Source: Azospirillum sp. TSO22-1 (GTDB lineage Bacteria > Pseudomonadota > Alphaproteobacteria > Azospirillales > Azospirillaceae). Taken from it: a DNA stretch of 64,000 nucleotides. Below, piece after piece: positions 25,299-33,479 of the stretch (the first letter of the stretch is position 1; the number at the start of each line of letters is the position of its first letter). The notes below the pieces were generated by a model. The model worked only from the letters and a program-made list of their open reading frames with translations. It searched no databases and was not told the origin of the DNA. The stretch is taken from the NCBI RefSeq assembly GCF_003116015.1, contig NZ_LGQZ01000080.1, positions 1-64,000 of the forward strand. The letters are read 5' to 3'. The translations under genes and the position numbers were made by a program.

Positions 25299-25329
25299 TG
25301 GAACACTGTGGAACACCATGGAACAGTGT
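25299..25329. promoter_or_regulatory. three TGGAACA repeats phased at 10 bp
   Basis: TGGAACA occurs at 25299, 25309 and 25319, exactly one helical turn apart. Overlapping this is a dyad, ACACTGT (25303-25309) and ACAGTGT (25323-25329). This is the pattern of a multi-subunit operator, upstream of the LysR gene. The bound protein is unknown. Confidence 0.45.
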
Positions 25330-25368
25330 GCGGAGGCTGTTCAGTTCGTTCTTCGTGGCCAACCCTTG

Positions 25369-25386
25369 ATAGGATTACTATCCTAT
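25369..25386. promoter_or_regulatory. 7-bp dyad upstream of LysR gene
   Basis: ATAGGAT-TACT-ATCCTAT is a perfect inverted repeat in a locally AT-rich stretch about 105 nt upstream of the LysR start. It may be part of a promoter or an operator. Confidence 0.3.
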
Positions 25387-25489
25387 AACAACAGGCGGTC
25401 TCCGGCAAGGCTTTCCGCCAGCCGGTGAGGCCGCTGCCCCCACCCAACCCTCCCCCAGTGGAGCTGGGGGAGGGCTTAGGAGGCCACCC

Positions 25490-26377
25490 ATGGATCTGCG
25501 CCATCTTCGCCATTTCGTCGCCGTCGCCGAGGAGCTGCATTTCAGCCGCGCCGCCGCGCGCCTGGGGATAGGCCAGCCGCCGCTCAGCCAGTCGATCCAG
25601 GCGCTGGAGGCGGAGCTGGGCACCAGGCTGTTCGAGCGCACCAAGCGCCACGTCGAACTCACCGAGCCGGGACAGCTGCTGCTCAAGGAGGCCCGCGAGA
25701 TCCTGGCGCGCACCGAGCGCGCGGTCGTCCTGACCCGCCGCGCCGCAAAGGGCGAGGTCGGCGAGCTGCGGGTGGGCTTCACCGCCGCATCGCCGTTCCT
25801 GCCGGTGGTGCCGCGCATCATCGACGCCTACCGCCGCGCCAGTCCCGACGTGCACCTGACGCTGACCGAGCTGCCCTCGCTGCGCCAACTCGCCGCGCTG
25901 GCCGACGGTCGCATCGACGTCGGCTTCGTGCGCGAGCCGCGCACGCCGACCGGCGACGCCTTCACCTTCCACACCGTGCTGCGCGAGCCGCTGATCGCCG
26001 TGCTGCGCGACGACCACCGGCTGGCCGAGCGCGACCCGGTGCCGCTGGCCGAGCTGGCCGGCGAGCCGTTCGTCTTCTACCCCGCCGACTACGGGACCAG
26101 CACGCTGGAGCAGGTGATGGCGCTGTGCGCCACCGCCGGATTCAAGCCCGACGTGGCGCAGGAGGCGCGCGAGGCCTTCACCATCATCGGCCTGATCGCC
26201 GCCGGGCTGGGGGTGTCGATCCTGCCGGCGCAGCTGCGGCAGGTGGCGGTGGAGGGCGTGGTGTACCGCAGCCTCGACACGCCGGACGCCTACACCACGC
26301 TGCTGCTGGCGCACCGGCGGGGGGAACGCTCGCCGCTGGTGCGGGCGTTCGCCGACCTCGCCGAACGGCTCGTGTGA
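25490..26377 (+). CDS. LysR family transcriptional regulator
   Basis: A 295-aa LTTR. The N-terminal winged helix MDLRHLRHFVAVAEELHFSR...SQSIQALEAELGTRLFER is followed by a two-lobe effector domain from about residue 90. The GGAGG-like AGGAGGCCACCC precedes ATG 25490. It diverges from gcdH and the CoA transferase and is the obvious candidate for their glutarate-responsive activator, by analogy with LysR-type GcdR genes next to gcdH in other bacteria. It is convergent with ohrR. Confidence 0.9.
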   Translation: MDLRHLRHFVAVAEELHFSRAAARLGIGQPPLSQSIQALEAELGTRLFERTKRHVELTEPGQLLLKEAREILARTERAVVLTRRAAKGEVGELRVGFTAASPFLPVVPRIIDAYRRASPDVHLTLTELPSLRQLAALADGRIDVGFVREPRTPTGDAFTFHTVLREPLIAVLRDDHRLAERDPVPLAELAGEPFVFYPADYGTSTLEQVMALCATAGFKPDVAQEAREAFTIIGLIAAGLGVSILPAQLRQVAVEGVVYRSLDTPDAYTTLLLAHRRGERSPLVRAFADLAERLV

Positions 26378-26379
26378 GG

Positions 26380-26829
26380 TCAGCCGAGCGCGTCGCGCAG
26401 CTTCAGCAGCTCCCCTTGCAGGCGCTCCATCTCCGCAAGGTCGAGGCCGGTCGCGCAGCCGATGGCCCTCGGAACCGACTCCGCCTTCGCGCGCAGCTCC
26501 CGCCCCGCGTCGGTCAGGCGGATGCGCACCCGGCGCTCGTCCTCCGGGTCGCGTTCGCGCGTCAGCAGACCGGCGGCCTCCAGGCGCTTGAGCAGCGGCG
26601 TCAGCGTCGCGGAATCGAGCAGCAGCCGGGCGCCGATGTCGCCGACGGTCAGCCCGTCCTCCTCCCACAGCACCAGCATGACGACGTACTGCGGGTAGGT
26701 CAGGCCGAGGGCGTCGAGCAGCGGCTTGTACCGGCGCGCAAAGGCGTGCGCCGTCGAATACACCGCGAAGCAGAGCTGGCGGTCGAGGGAGAGCAGGCTC
26801 CCGGATGATTTGGGCGACGGTTTGGGCAT
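26380..26829 (-). CDS. ohrR: organic hydroperoxide-responsive MarR repressor OhrR
   Basis: A 149-aa MarR protein. The reactive Cys C20 sits in LDRQLCFAVYSTAHAF, the OhrR signature; the winged helix spans about 55-110 with DSATLTPLLKRLEAAGLLTR. Oxidation of the N-terminal Cys by organic peroxides releases the repressor from DNA. It is divergent from ohr, the standard arrangement, and the intervening region has a strong dyad. ATG 26829 is the first start giving the conserved N-terminus. Confidence 0.92.
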   Translation of the reverse strand: MPKPSPKSSGSLLSLDRQLCFAVYSTAHAFARRYKPLLDALGLTYPQYVVMLVLWEEDGLTVGDIGARLLLDSATLTPLLKRLEAAGLLTRERDPEDERRVRIRLTDAGRELRAKAESVPRAIGCATGLDLAEMERLQGELLKLRDALG

Positions 26830-26936
26830 GGAACGGTCCTGGCACGGCCGGGGGGCCAACCCGTCAAGTGTAGCGACGTGCCGCCGTCTGCACAGGCCCC
26901 GCCGGCGCGGAGCAGCTATGCACACTATTAAATCGC

Positions 26937-26953
26937 GCACGATCAAATCGTGC
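26937..26953. promoter_or_regulatory. probable OhrR operator
   Basis: GCACGAT-CAA-ATCGTGC is a perfect 7-bp dyad, preceded by AAATCGC which forms an additional half-site. It lies 62 nt before ohr and 108 nt before ohrR in an AT-richer stretch, as expected for a site repressing ohr. Confidence 0.55.
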
Positions 26954-27014
26954 TGTAGGTTCCTGTCATCGACACCGCGCCGCGACGACGGCGCCAACGG
27001 AGGGAAAGACGACC

Positions 27015-27437
27015 ATGGCCATTCTCTACACGACCCAGGCGACGGCGTCCGGCGGCCGCGACGGCCGCGCGGCGAGCGCGGACGGCAAGCTCGACGTGAC
27101 GCTCAACACGCCGAAGGAACTGGGCGGCGCCGGCGGCGAGGGCACCAACCCGGAGCAGCTGTTCGCCGCCGGCTATTCGGCCTGCTTCCTCGGCGCGCTG
27201 AAGTTCGTCGCCGCCAAGGAGAAGGCGAAGATCCCCGCCGACGCGGCGGTGACCGCCGCGGTCGGCATCGGCCCGCGCGACGACGGCACCGGCTTCGGCC
27301 TGAAGGTCGCGCTGACGATCTCCCTGCCGGGCGTCGAGCGCGCCGAGGCCGAGGCGCTGGCGCAGAAGGCGCACGTCGTGTGCCCGTACTCGCACGCCAC
27401 CCGCGGCAACATCGAGGTCGACGTGGCGGTGGCCTGA
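27015..27437 (+). CDS. ohr: organic hydroperoxide resistance protein Ohr
   Basis: A 140-aa Ohr/OsmC protein. The catalytic cysteines are C57 (AAGYSACFLGAL) and C123 (VVCPYSHATRGN), with E47 and R15 in the positions of the active-site Glu and Arg. It reduces fatty acid and other organic hydroperoxides using lipoyl dithiols. GGAGGG precedes ATG 27015. Controlled by the divergent OhrR; a hairpin follows the gene. Confidence 0.94.
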   Translation: MAILYTTQATASGGRDGRAASADGKLDVTLNTPKELGGAGGEGTNPEQLFAAGYSACFLGALKFVAAKEKAKIPADAAVTAAVGIGPRDDGTGFGLKVALTISLPGVERAEAEALAQKAHVVCPYSHATRGNIEVDVAVA

Positions 27438-27457
27438 GGCCTCGGTCGAAGTGTTCC

Positions 27458-27487
27458 AAGCCCCTCCCCCGCAAGGGGAGAGGGGCT
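27458..27487. terminator. hairpin between convergent ohr and dinB
   Basis: AAGCCCCTCCCCC-GCAA-GGGGAGAGGGGCTT forms a long GC-rich stem with a short T run (CTTTA) on the ohr side. It probably ends ohr and, read on the other strand, dinB. Confidence 0.55.
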
Positions 27488-28675
27488 TTATGGTTCCGGC
27501 GCGCCGAACAGGTCGGGCTGGGCGTCCGTGCGCGGATCGACCAGTTCGGCGCAGCCGATGCCGATCAGGCGGTACTCCCGCCCCTCGCCTTCGCGGTCCA
27601 GCAGCTCGCACCCCGCCCGCCACAGCGCCTCGGCCGAACACGTCGGCGCGATCCGCTGCGAGCGGGTCAGCGTCTGGAAGTCCGCCGTCTTCAGCTTCAG
27701 CACCACGTTGCGGCCGAGCAGGCCGGCCTTCTCCAGCCGGCGCGCCACCTTCTCGGCGATCGGGCGCAGCTCGTGCTTGAGGATCTTCAGGTCGCCGATG
27801 TCCCAGTCGAAGGTCTCCTCGGCGGAGATGCTCTTGGAGGGCGTCTCCGGCTCGACCCGGCGGGTGTCCTCGCCCTGCGCGAAGCGGTAGAGGCGCCGGC
27901 CCATGGCGCCGTAGCGCCGCGCCAGCCAGATCTCCTCGCGCTGGGCGAGGTCGCCGACGCTGCGGATGCCGTCGGCCCACAGCTTCTGCCGCAGCGCCGG
28001 CCCAACGCCCCAGAGGATCGACACCGACTTGGGCGCCAGGAAATCCACCGCCTCCGCCCGGCCGATCACCGAGAACCCCCTGGGCTTGTCGAGGTCCGAG
28101 GCGATCTTCGCCAGCAGCTTGCAGTAGCTGAGTCCGATGGACGCGGTGATGCCGAGGTCGCGCTCGAAGCGGTGCACCAGCTCCACCAGCGCCTGCGCCG
28201 GGCTGATGCTCAGCCGTTCCTCGACGCCGGTGAGGTCGAGGAACGCCTCGTCGATGGAGATCGGCTCGACCAGCGGGGTGAACGCCTCCATCAGCGCGCG
28301 GGCCCGATGGCCGACCTGCCGGTACTTCGCCATGTCCGGCGGCAGGATCACCGCGTCCGGGCAGCGGTCCAGCGCCTCGCGGATCGGCATGGCGGAGCGC
28401 ACGCCGGCCATCCGCGCCACGTAGCAGCAGGCGGCGACCACGCCGCGGTGCTCGCCGCCGACGATCACCGGCTTGTCGGCCAGCTCCGGCCGGTCGCGCT
28501 TCTCCACGGTGGCGTAGAAGGCGTCGCAGTCGATGTGCCCGATGGGGAGCGCGTGCAGCTCCGGGTGCGCGAAGACGCGGCGGCCGTCGCACTTCGGGCA
28601 GCGCTCCACCCGCCGCGGTAGGGCGGCGGCGCAGTCTCTACAAACCGCGAGGCAGACGGCGGTCGGCTCCGGCAT
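27488..28675 (-). CDS. dinB: DNA polymerase IV (DinB) with N-terminal zinc-ribbon-like extension
   Basis: A 395-aa Y-family polymerase. Catalytic acidic residues are in GHIDCDAFYATVE and SIDEAFLDLTG; the little-finger domain follows, and the C-terminal QPDLFG is a typical beta-clamp-binding motif. It performs translesion synthesis. The first 30 residues are an extension not found in the compact E. coli enzyme, with C12-x2-C15 and C26-x2-C29 suggesting a zinc ribbon. Followed on the same strand by ohr's terminator; preceded by an HNH gene 7 nt upstream. Confidence 0.92.
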   Translation of the reverse strand: MPEPTAVCLAVCRDCAAALPRRVERCPKCDGRRVFAHPELHALPIGHIDCDAFYATVEKRDRPELADKPVIVGGEHRGVVAACCYVARMAGVRSAMPIREALDRCPDAVILPPDMAKYRQVGHRARALMEAFTPLVEPISIDEAFLDLTGVEERLSISPAQALVELVHRFERDLGITASIGLSYCKLLAKIASDLDKPRGFSVIGRAEAVDFLAPKSVSILWGVGPALRQKLWADGIRSVGDLAQREEIWLARRYGAMGRRLYRFAQGEDTRRVEPETPSKSISAEETFDWDIGDLKILKHELRPIAEKVARRLEKAGLLGRNVVLKLKTADFQTLTRSQRIAPTCSAEALWRAGCELLDREGEGREYRLIGIGCAELVDPRTDAQPDLFGAPEP

Positions 28676-28682
28676 GGCTTCG

Positions 28683-29105
28683 TTACCGGTAGAGGCCCTG
28701 GAACAGGTCGCCCAGCGCGCGGCGCAGCAGGACGGTGACGCGGACGCGGTCCCGGTGGACCGTGCGCTCGTGCCCCAGATGGCAGCGGCGGCACAGCGCG
28801 ATCAGGTTGGCCGGGTCGTTGTTGGCCGGGTCATGGTCGCGGTGGCAGGCGGAGATCACCACGCGCGTCGAGCGGTGGCGGGCGTAGTCCACAACGTCCG
28901 GCCAGGCGGCCGGGCGGCCCTGGCCGTCGCGCCAGCTGTGCGCTTCGACGTCGAACCAGCGGCCGTCGGGCAGGCAGCGCACCTCGTGGCCGTGCGGACG
29001 GCCGCAGTGCTCGCACCGCCCCTTCGCCCGCACGAAGCGGACGTGGTGGCTGAGCTGCGGCCAGTCGATCGGGAGGTGCCAGCGGCGGCGCGACAGGGTG
29101 GGCAT
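28683..29105 (-). CDS. HNH endonuclease family protein
   Basis: A 140-aa protein. Zinc-ribbon cysteines are C31-x2-C34 (CEHCG) and C105-x2-C108 (CRRCH); the HNH core is CHRDHDPANNDPANLIALC with H91, N100 and H109. These are DNA-nicking or cutting nucleases in phage, repair and restriction settings. It is 7 nt upstream of dinB on the same strand, so the two may be cotranscribed. No phage genes are nearby. ATG 29105 is chosen because upstream codons look non-conserved. Confidence 0.82.
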   Translation of the reverse strand: MPTLSRRRWHLPIDWPQLSHHVRFVRAKGRCEHCGRPHGHEVRCLPDGRWFDVEAHSWRDGQGRPAAWPDVVDYARHRSTRVVISACHRDHDPANNDPANLIALCRRCHLGHERTVHRDRVRVTVLLRRALGDLFQGLYR

Positions 29106-29169
29106 GGCGCGGAGTTTAGGCGAATCCACTCCACCGGGAAAGCCCCATGCCATGCTTAGACCACCAGTA

Positions 29170-29274
29170 TTACGGTCTGGGTCCCAGAAGGTCCACCACC
29201 CATAGGATGAGGAACGCCAGCCCGATCCCCAGCGCGATCAGCAGCCACACCGTGTCGGACGACAGGCCCTCCAT
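29170..29274 (-). CDS. 34-aa single-pass membrane peptide
   Basis: The frame reads MEGLSSDTVWLLIALGIGLA, followed by FLILWVVDLLGPRP and the stop. One helix of about 22 residues spans the middle, with a short Asp-containing tail. AGGGCG lies 5 nt before the ATG, and the gene begins 14 nt after the hydrolase stop, so it reads as the last gene of the carrier-protein operon. I do not recognise it. It might anchor or regulate a membrane step. Confidence 0.5.
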   Translation of the reverse strand: MEGLSSDTVWLLIALGIGLAFLILWVVDLLGPRP

Positions 29275-29288
29275 CGGGCGCCCTGCCG

Positions 29289-31025
29289 TCAGCCGCCCGG
29301 GGCGCCGATCCGGGCGGGGCGGCCGGCCGGCTCCTCGGCTTGGTTGGCGGCGGACAGGGTGGCGAGGTGCTCCTCCAGCCGGGCGGCGAAGCGCTCCTGC
29401 GCGGCGCGCAGCATCAGGCTGTGGTCGGCGTCCTCCAGCGTCTCCAGCCGCACCCCGGCGACCCCGCGCAGCCGCCGGCCGCCGCGGCCCAAACGGCTCT
29501 CCAGCTCGCCCAGGGTGACGTCGCCGGTGCTGTAGAGCAGCAGCGTCGATACCCCGCGCTCGCCCAGGCGGCGGAACCACTGCGCCGCGCCGCCGGACGC
29601 CGCGCCGCTGCCGAAGCGGTCGCGCAGCGCGTCGAGCGTGCGGGCCAGCAGCGTGCGGGCGATGCGCTGGACCTTGGGATCGCTGCGCAGCACCGCCCGC
29701 CAGACCCGCGGGTCGGCCACCTTCGGCAGGTAGTCGCGGGTGCGCCGGGCGGCGTCCTGGATCACCGCCTCCGACGTGAAGCCCTCGGCGGACAGCAGGA
29801 AGCGGCCGGGGTTGACCAGCGCCTGCGCCGCCACCCGCGGGTCGGCCAGCGCCGTGTGCAGCGCCAGCGTCGCCCCGGCGCACAGCCCGACGGCGACGAC
29901 GCGCGGGTAGCCCTGCCCCTCCAGCCAGTCGAGCGCGGCGCGCGCGTCGTCCGGACCGTCGCCGCGATAGATCAGGTTGTCGCGCCGGCCCGGGCACGGG
30001 GCGCTGTCGCCCAGCCCGGCGGCGTCCATGCGCAGCGAGGCGTAGCCGCGCGCCGCCAGCCGCCGCGCCAGCATCACCGACATGCGCCCGGAGCCGACGT
30101 GGTGGGTGGCCCCGCTGTTCAGCAGCAGCACCGCCGGCCGTCCCGGGCCGCCGCGCAGCACCGGCTCGCACAGGATGCCGAACAGGCCGGAACCGAAGCG
30201 CGCCGGCGTCTCGACCGCGCCGGGCAGCTCCAGCCGGCCCGGCGGCGCCGACACATCGGGGGGCGTCCAGGCGGTGGCGCCCTCCGGCGCATCGGCGCTG
30301 AGCCACGCCGCGACGCGGTCGAGGGGGGCCGCCGGCAACAGGGCGCGGTGCACGCTGTTCATCAGCGCGGCGAGTTCGGCGAACGGCTCCTCCTCCACCG
30401 CGGCGCCCAGCGCGCGCAGCCGCCCGGCGAGCTTGGCGCCGTCGCGCACGTCGGTGCGGGCCAGCAGCAGGATCCGCGGCGCCGGCATGGCCGGCAGCGC
30501 CGCGAGGTCGAGCGCGCGCATCCCGGCGAGCGTGCCGGCGGTCAGGCGGAAGCCGGCGAACTCGACACCACCCACGGGCTGCGGCGCGCCGGCCAGCCGG
30601 GCCATGGCCTTCATCTCGTGCGCGTAGGCCTTGCCCGAGGCGCAGGGCGCCATCAGCACCAGCCGCGCCACCCCGCCCCGCTCCGCCGCCGCCATGGCGG
30701 CCAGCGTGCCGCCCAGGCGCAGGCCGAGCAGCGCCACCTCCTCCACCCCGGTGGCGGCGCGCAGGAAGCGGATGGCGGCGTGGATGCCGTCGAGCCAGGC
30801 GCGCACCCGCTCCGGCTCCTCGTCGCTGCCGGCGGAATCGCCGGTGCCGGGGTAGTCGAAGCGCAGCGCCGGCATCCCGGCGGCGGCGAGGCGGTCGGCC
30901 AGCGCGGCCCAGCTGCGGTGGACGCACAGCTCCTCGTTGCCGTGCGGGCTGCACAGCACGACGCCGCGCCGCCCCGCCGCGGGGTGCAGCCAGCCGAAGC
31001 AGCCCTCGAACGTCACCGGCGTCAT
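29289..31025 (-). CDS. tandem alpha/beta hydrolase (two domains, non-serine nucleophile positions)
   Basis: A 578-aa fusion of two alpha/beta hydrolase domains (about 1-240 and 275-560). In the first the nucleophile elbow is GLRLGG, with R103 where Ser is expected, so it is probably inactive. In the second it is GLCAGA with C382, as in dienelactone-hydrolase-like enzymes; YSTGDVTLG and EDADHSLML provide the likely Asp and His. The start overlaps the end of the GH2-like gene. In this operon it could release or transfer a product from the carrier protein. Related proteins occur in exosortase-associated and aminoacyl-carrier clusters, as I recall. Confidence 0.72.
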   Translation of the reverse strand: MTPVTFEGCFGWLHPAAGRRGVVLCSPHGNEELCVHRSWAALADRLAAAGMPALRFDYPGTGDSAGSDEEPERVRAWLDGIHAAIRFLRAATGVEEVALLGLRLGGTLAAMAAAERGGVARLVLMAPCASGKAYAHEMKAMARLAGAPQPVGGVEFAGFRLTAGTLAGMRALDLAALPAMPAPRILLLARTDVRDGAKLAGRLRALGAAVEEEPFAELAALMNSVHRALLPAAPLDRVAAWLSADAPEGATAWTPPDVSAPPGRLELPGAVETPARFGSGLFGILCEPVLRGGPGRPAVLLLNSGATHHVGSGRMSVMLARRLAARGYASLRMDAAGLGDSAPCPGRRDNLIYRGDGPDDARAALDWLEGQGYPRVVAVGLCAGATLALHTALADPRVAAQALVNPGRFLLSAEGFTSEAVIQDAARRTRDYLPKVADPRVWRAVLRSDPKVQRIARTLLARTLDALRDRFGSGAASGGAAQWFRRLGERGVSTLLLYSTGDVTLGELESRLGRGGRRLRGVAGVRLETLEDADHSLMLRAAQERFAARLEEHLATLSAANQAEEPAGRPARIGAPGG

Positions 31026-33475
31026 GCCACCCCCTTGAAGCGCACCGGACCGCGGCCGTTCAGCGCGTGCACCTCGCCGTCCGGCACGGCCGCGCGGTCA
31101 TGACGGGGCAACAGCCGCACGGTGCGTTCGGTGCCCGGCGGCAGGGGAAACCAGCTGTCGGCGGCGCGGAATCCGTCATCCTCGACGTGCACCCCGCGGG
31201 CGAGGCGGCGGCTGCGCAGACGCAGCAGCCAGCCGTCGCCGTCGCGCACCGCCTCGGCGGTGAGGTCGAGGTCGGTGCGCTCCGGCGGGCGCGGGAAATG
31301 GACGGCCTCGGCGATCGGCGTGCCGTCGGGAGCGCTCAAGGTCGCCACCGTGGCGTCGTGCGCCGGGGGGCCGAAGCGGTAGGCGTAGGCGGCGTCGAAG
31401 AACGCGTCCAGCAGCGCCGGCACCGCCAGGGCGAGCGCGCCGCGGGCGGGGATGGTCACCTCCCGCGTGCCGCGCGCCACCGGCACCTCGCCGTCGCGCA
31501 GGCACGCGACGGACAGCACGGCCGGCACCGGCTCGGCGGTCTCGTTGAGCAGGTGCGCGGCGAGGCCGTTGACGCCCTCGTCGGTCAGCAGCACCGTGAC
31601 CGGCCGGAAGGCGCGCTTCAGCGCGTGCCACGCCGCCTTCGGCGTGCCCGACGCGTCCACCACGCCCCACCCCGCCCCCGGCCACAGGTCCTGGAACAGG
31701 AACACCAGCCCGCCGGCGGTGGTCGAGCCGGCGCGCCGCCACTCGGCGAACACCGCCTCCATGACGTCGCCGGTCACCGCGCGCGACAGGCGCAGGTGGC
31801 GGTCGGGGTCCTCATAGCGCAGCGTCGGGGGATCGACGCCGTAGAGGCGGCGCAGGTAGTGCTCGCGCACGTCCTCGAAGTCCCACGGGGCGCCGATGTC
31901 GCGCGGCACCCGCTGCTTCCAGCGCGGGTCGTGGACGGCGGGCACCCCGGCCAGCATCGGCGCGTCCGGCACGTTGGCGAAGGCCAGGCATTCCGACGCG
32001 AAGGAAACGTCCGCCCGCCGCGCGTCCTCCAGCGGGCGCATGTAGGCGCCGACGCCGTAATAGTGGGTGACGCCGTCGTTGGCGATGAAGGGCAACGCGC
32101 CGCCGCTCGGCGAGTTGGGAAGGTAGGGCACGTCCGGGCGCAGGCGGGCGCTCTCCTCGGGCAGTGCCGCATCGAACAGCGGCTGTGACCACGAGGATCG
32201 CGGCAGGCCGAGCATGGCCGCCTGCTGCATCGCCTCGCTGCCGCCGCAGAGCACCGCCAGCGACGGCGACGCCTGGACGCGGTCGAGCAGCTGCGCCGCC
32301 TCCTGCCGCGCCGCGCCGAGGAACGCCTCGTCGGCCGGGTAGTCGAAGTTGGCGAACATGAAGTCCTGCCAGACCAGCAGGCCCAGCTCGTCGCACAGCT
32401 CGAAGAAGGCCGGGCTCTCGTAGGCCATGGTGCCGCCGACGCGCAGCATGTTCATGCCGGCCTCCGCCATCAGCGCGAGCCAGGGCGCGTAGGCCGCGCG
32501 GCTGCCGGGCAGCGAGACGATGTCGGCGGTGCTCCAGCACGCACCGCGGCAGAACACCCGCTCGCCGTTGACGCGCAGCGCGAAACGGCTGCCGGGCTCA
32601 CGCGCGATGCTGCGGAAGCCGGTGCGGCCGAGGTCGACCACCGCCTCCCCCACCCCGGCCTTGACGGCGTGCAGCGCCGGCTTGCCGTGGGTGTGCGGCC
32701 ACCAGAGTTCGGGATCCGGGACGGTGACGGTGCCGTGCAGCGTGTGCGGGTCGGTCCAGGCCAGCGGCGCGCGAATGCCCGCCACCTCGACCCACGCCGA
32801 CGCGCCGGAGGCGCCGCGCCAGTCCACCGACAGGGTCAGCGTCAGCGTGCCGTCGCGGTCGCACACGGTGCTGCGCAGGTCGGCGGCGCGGACGCGCAGC
32901 GGGCCGGTCTCCTCGACCAGCTCGACCGGGCGCCAGGGACCCACCGCGTGCACCGGCGGGCACCAGCCGGGCATGTGGCCGAGCAGCGTCGTGCGGATGC
33001 CGCGCAGCGCCTGATGCTCGATCATCCGGGGACGCCAGCGCGCCCGGCCCCGCTTGCCGCTCAGCGCCGGGGCCAGGGCGCGGAAGGCGAGGCACAGCTC
33101 GTCGTTCCCGGTCAACCGGACGGGCACCGCGTGCGCGACGAACATGCTGTCGGAGGCCAGGATCCGCTCGCCGTTCAACCACACCTCGGACAGGGTGGCG
33201 AGGCCGTGCAGGACCAGCGTGCGCTCGCCCTCGGCATGCAGGCGGGTGCGGTACCAGACATCGTGGCCGTGCAGCGGCTTCGGGTCGTCGAGGCTCCAGC
33301 GCCCGGCGTCGCGCAGCGCCTGCGCCACCGTGCCGGGGACCGGGGCCGGGATCCAGTCGCGCGCATCCTCGAGATCCGCCGGGGTCGCCGCCGCGCCGGG
33401 GGCGGTGAGCGTCAGCTCCCACCCGGCGTCGAGGGCGCCCGCGTTGCGGCCGGTGACCGAAAGCACGCGCGCCAT
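31022..33475 (-). CDS. glycoside hydrolase family 2-like (beta-mannosidase-like) protein
   Basis: An 817-aa multidomain protein: N-terminal sugar-binding jelly roll (VPGTVAQALRDAG, YRTRLHAEGERTLVLHGL), immunoglobulin-like domain, then a TIM barrel from about 290 (INGERVFCRGACW-like, GMNMLRVGGTMAYE, WQDFMFANFDYP). The acid/base motif, CGGNEN in active mannosidases, is CGGSEA here with E414 kept; the nucleophile motif SEFG is SECL with E495 kept. No signal peptide, so it is cytoplasmic. It may act on or bind a sugar acceptor in the pathway of the surrounding carrier-protein operon. Start ATG 33475, 4 nt after the DUF1839 stop. Confidence 0.75.
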   Translation of the reverse strand: MARVLSVTGRNAGALDAGWELTLTAPGAAATPADLEDARDWIPAPVPGTVAQALRDAGRWSLDDPKPLHGHDVWYRTRLHAEGERTLVLHGLATLSEVWLNGERILASDSMFVAHAVPVRLTGNDELCLAFRALAPALSGKRGRARWRPRMIEHQALRGIRTTLLGHMPGWCPPVHAVGPWRPVELVEETGPLRVRAADLRSTVCDRDGTLTLTLSVDWRGASGASAWVEVAGIRAPLAWTDPHTLHGTVTVPDPELWWPHTHGKPALHAVKAGVGEAVVDLGRTGFRSIAREPGSRFALRVNGERVFCRGACWSTADIVSLPGSRAAYAPWLALMAEAGMNMLRVGGTMAYESPAFFELCDELGLLVWQDFMFANFDYPADEAFLGAARQEAAQLLDRVQASPSLAVLCGGSEAMQQAAMLGLPRSSWSQPLFDAALPEESARLRPDVPYLPNSPSGGALPFIANDGVTHYYGVGAYMRPLEDARRADVSFASECLAFANVPDAPMLAGVPAVHDPRWKQRVPRDIGAPWDFEDVREHYLRRLYGVDPPTLRYEDPDRHLRLSRAVTGDVMEAVFAEWRRAGSTTAGGLVFLFQDLWPGAGWGVVDASGTPKAAWHALKRAFRPVTVLLTDEGVNGLAAHLLNETAEPVPAVLSVACLRDGEVPVARGTREVTIPARGALALAVPALLDAFFDAAYAYRFGPPAHDATVATLSAPDGTPIAEAVHFPRPPERTDLDLTAEAVRDGDGWLLRLRSRRLARGVHVEDDGFRAADSWFPLPPGTERTVRLLPRHDRAAVPDGEVHALNGRGPVRFKGVA

Positions 33476-33479
33476 GGGC

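Larger units (their letters stand above)
25238..25482. repeat. pair of inverted GC-rich half-repeats (family A) with a possible MITE-like arrangement
   Basis: A self-folding CCTCCCCCTGCTCCGCAGGG block at the left and a relative at the right face each other. The 15-nt GGGGGCAGCGGCCTC at 25271-25285 is exactly complementary to 25427-25441. The whole is about 245 bp and fills most of the gcdH-LysR intergenic region, including two further dyads. Either an inserted miniature element or two independent family A half copies. Confidence 0.45.
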
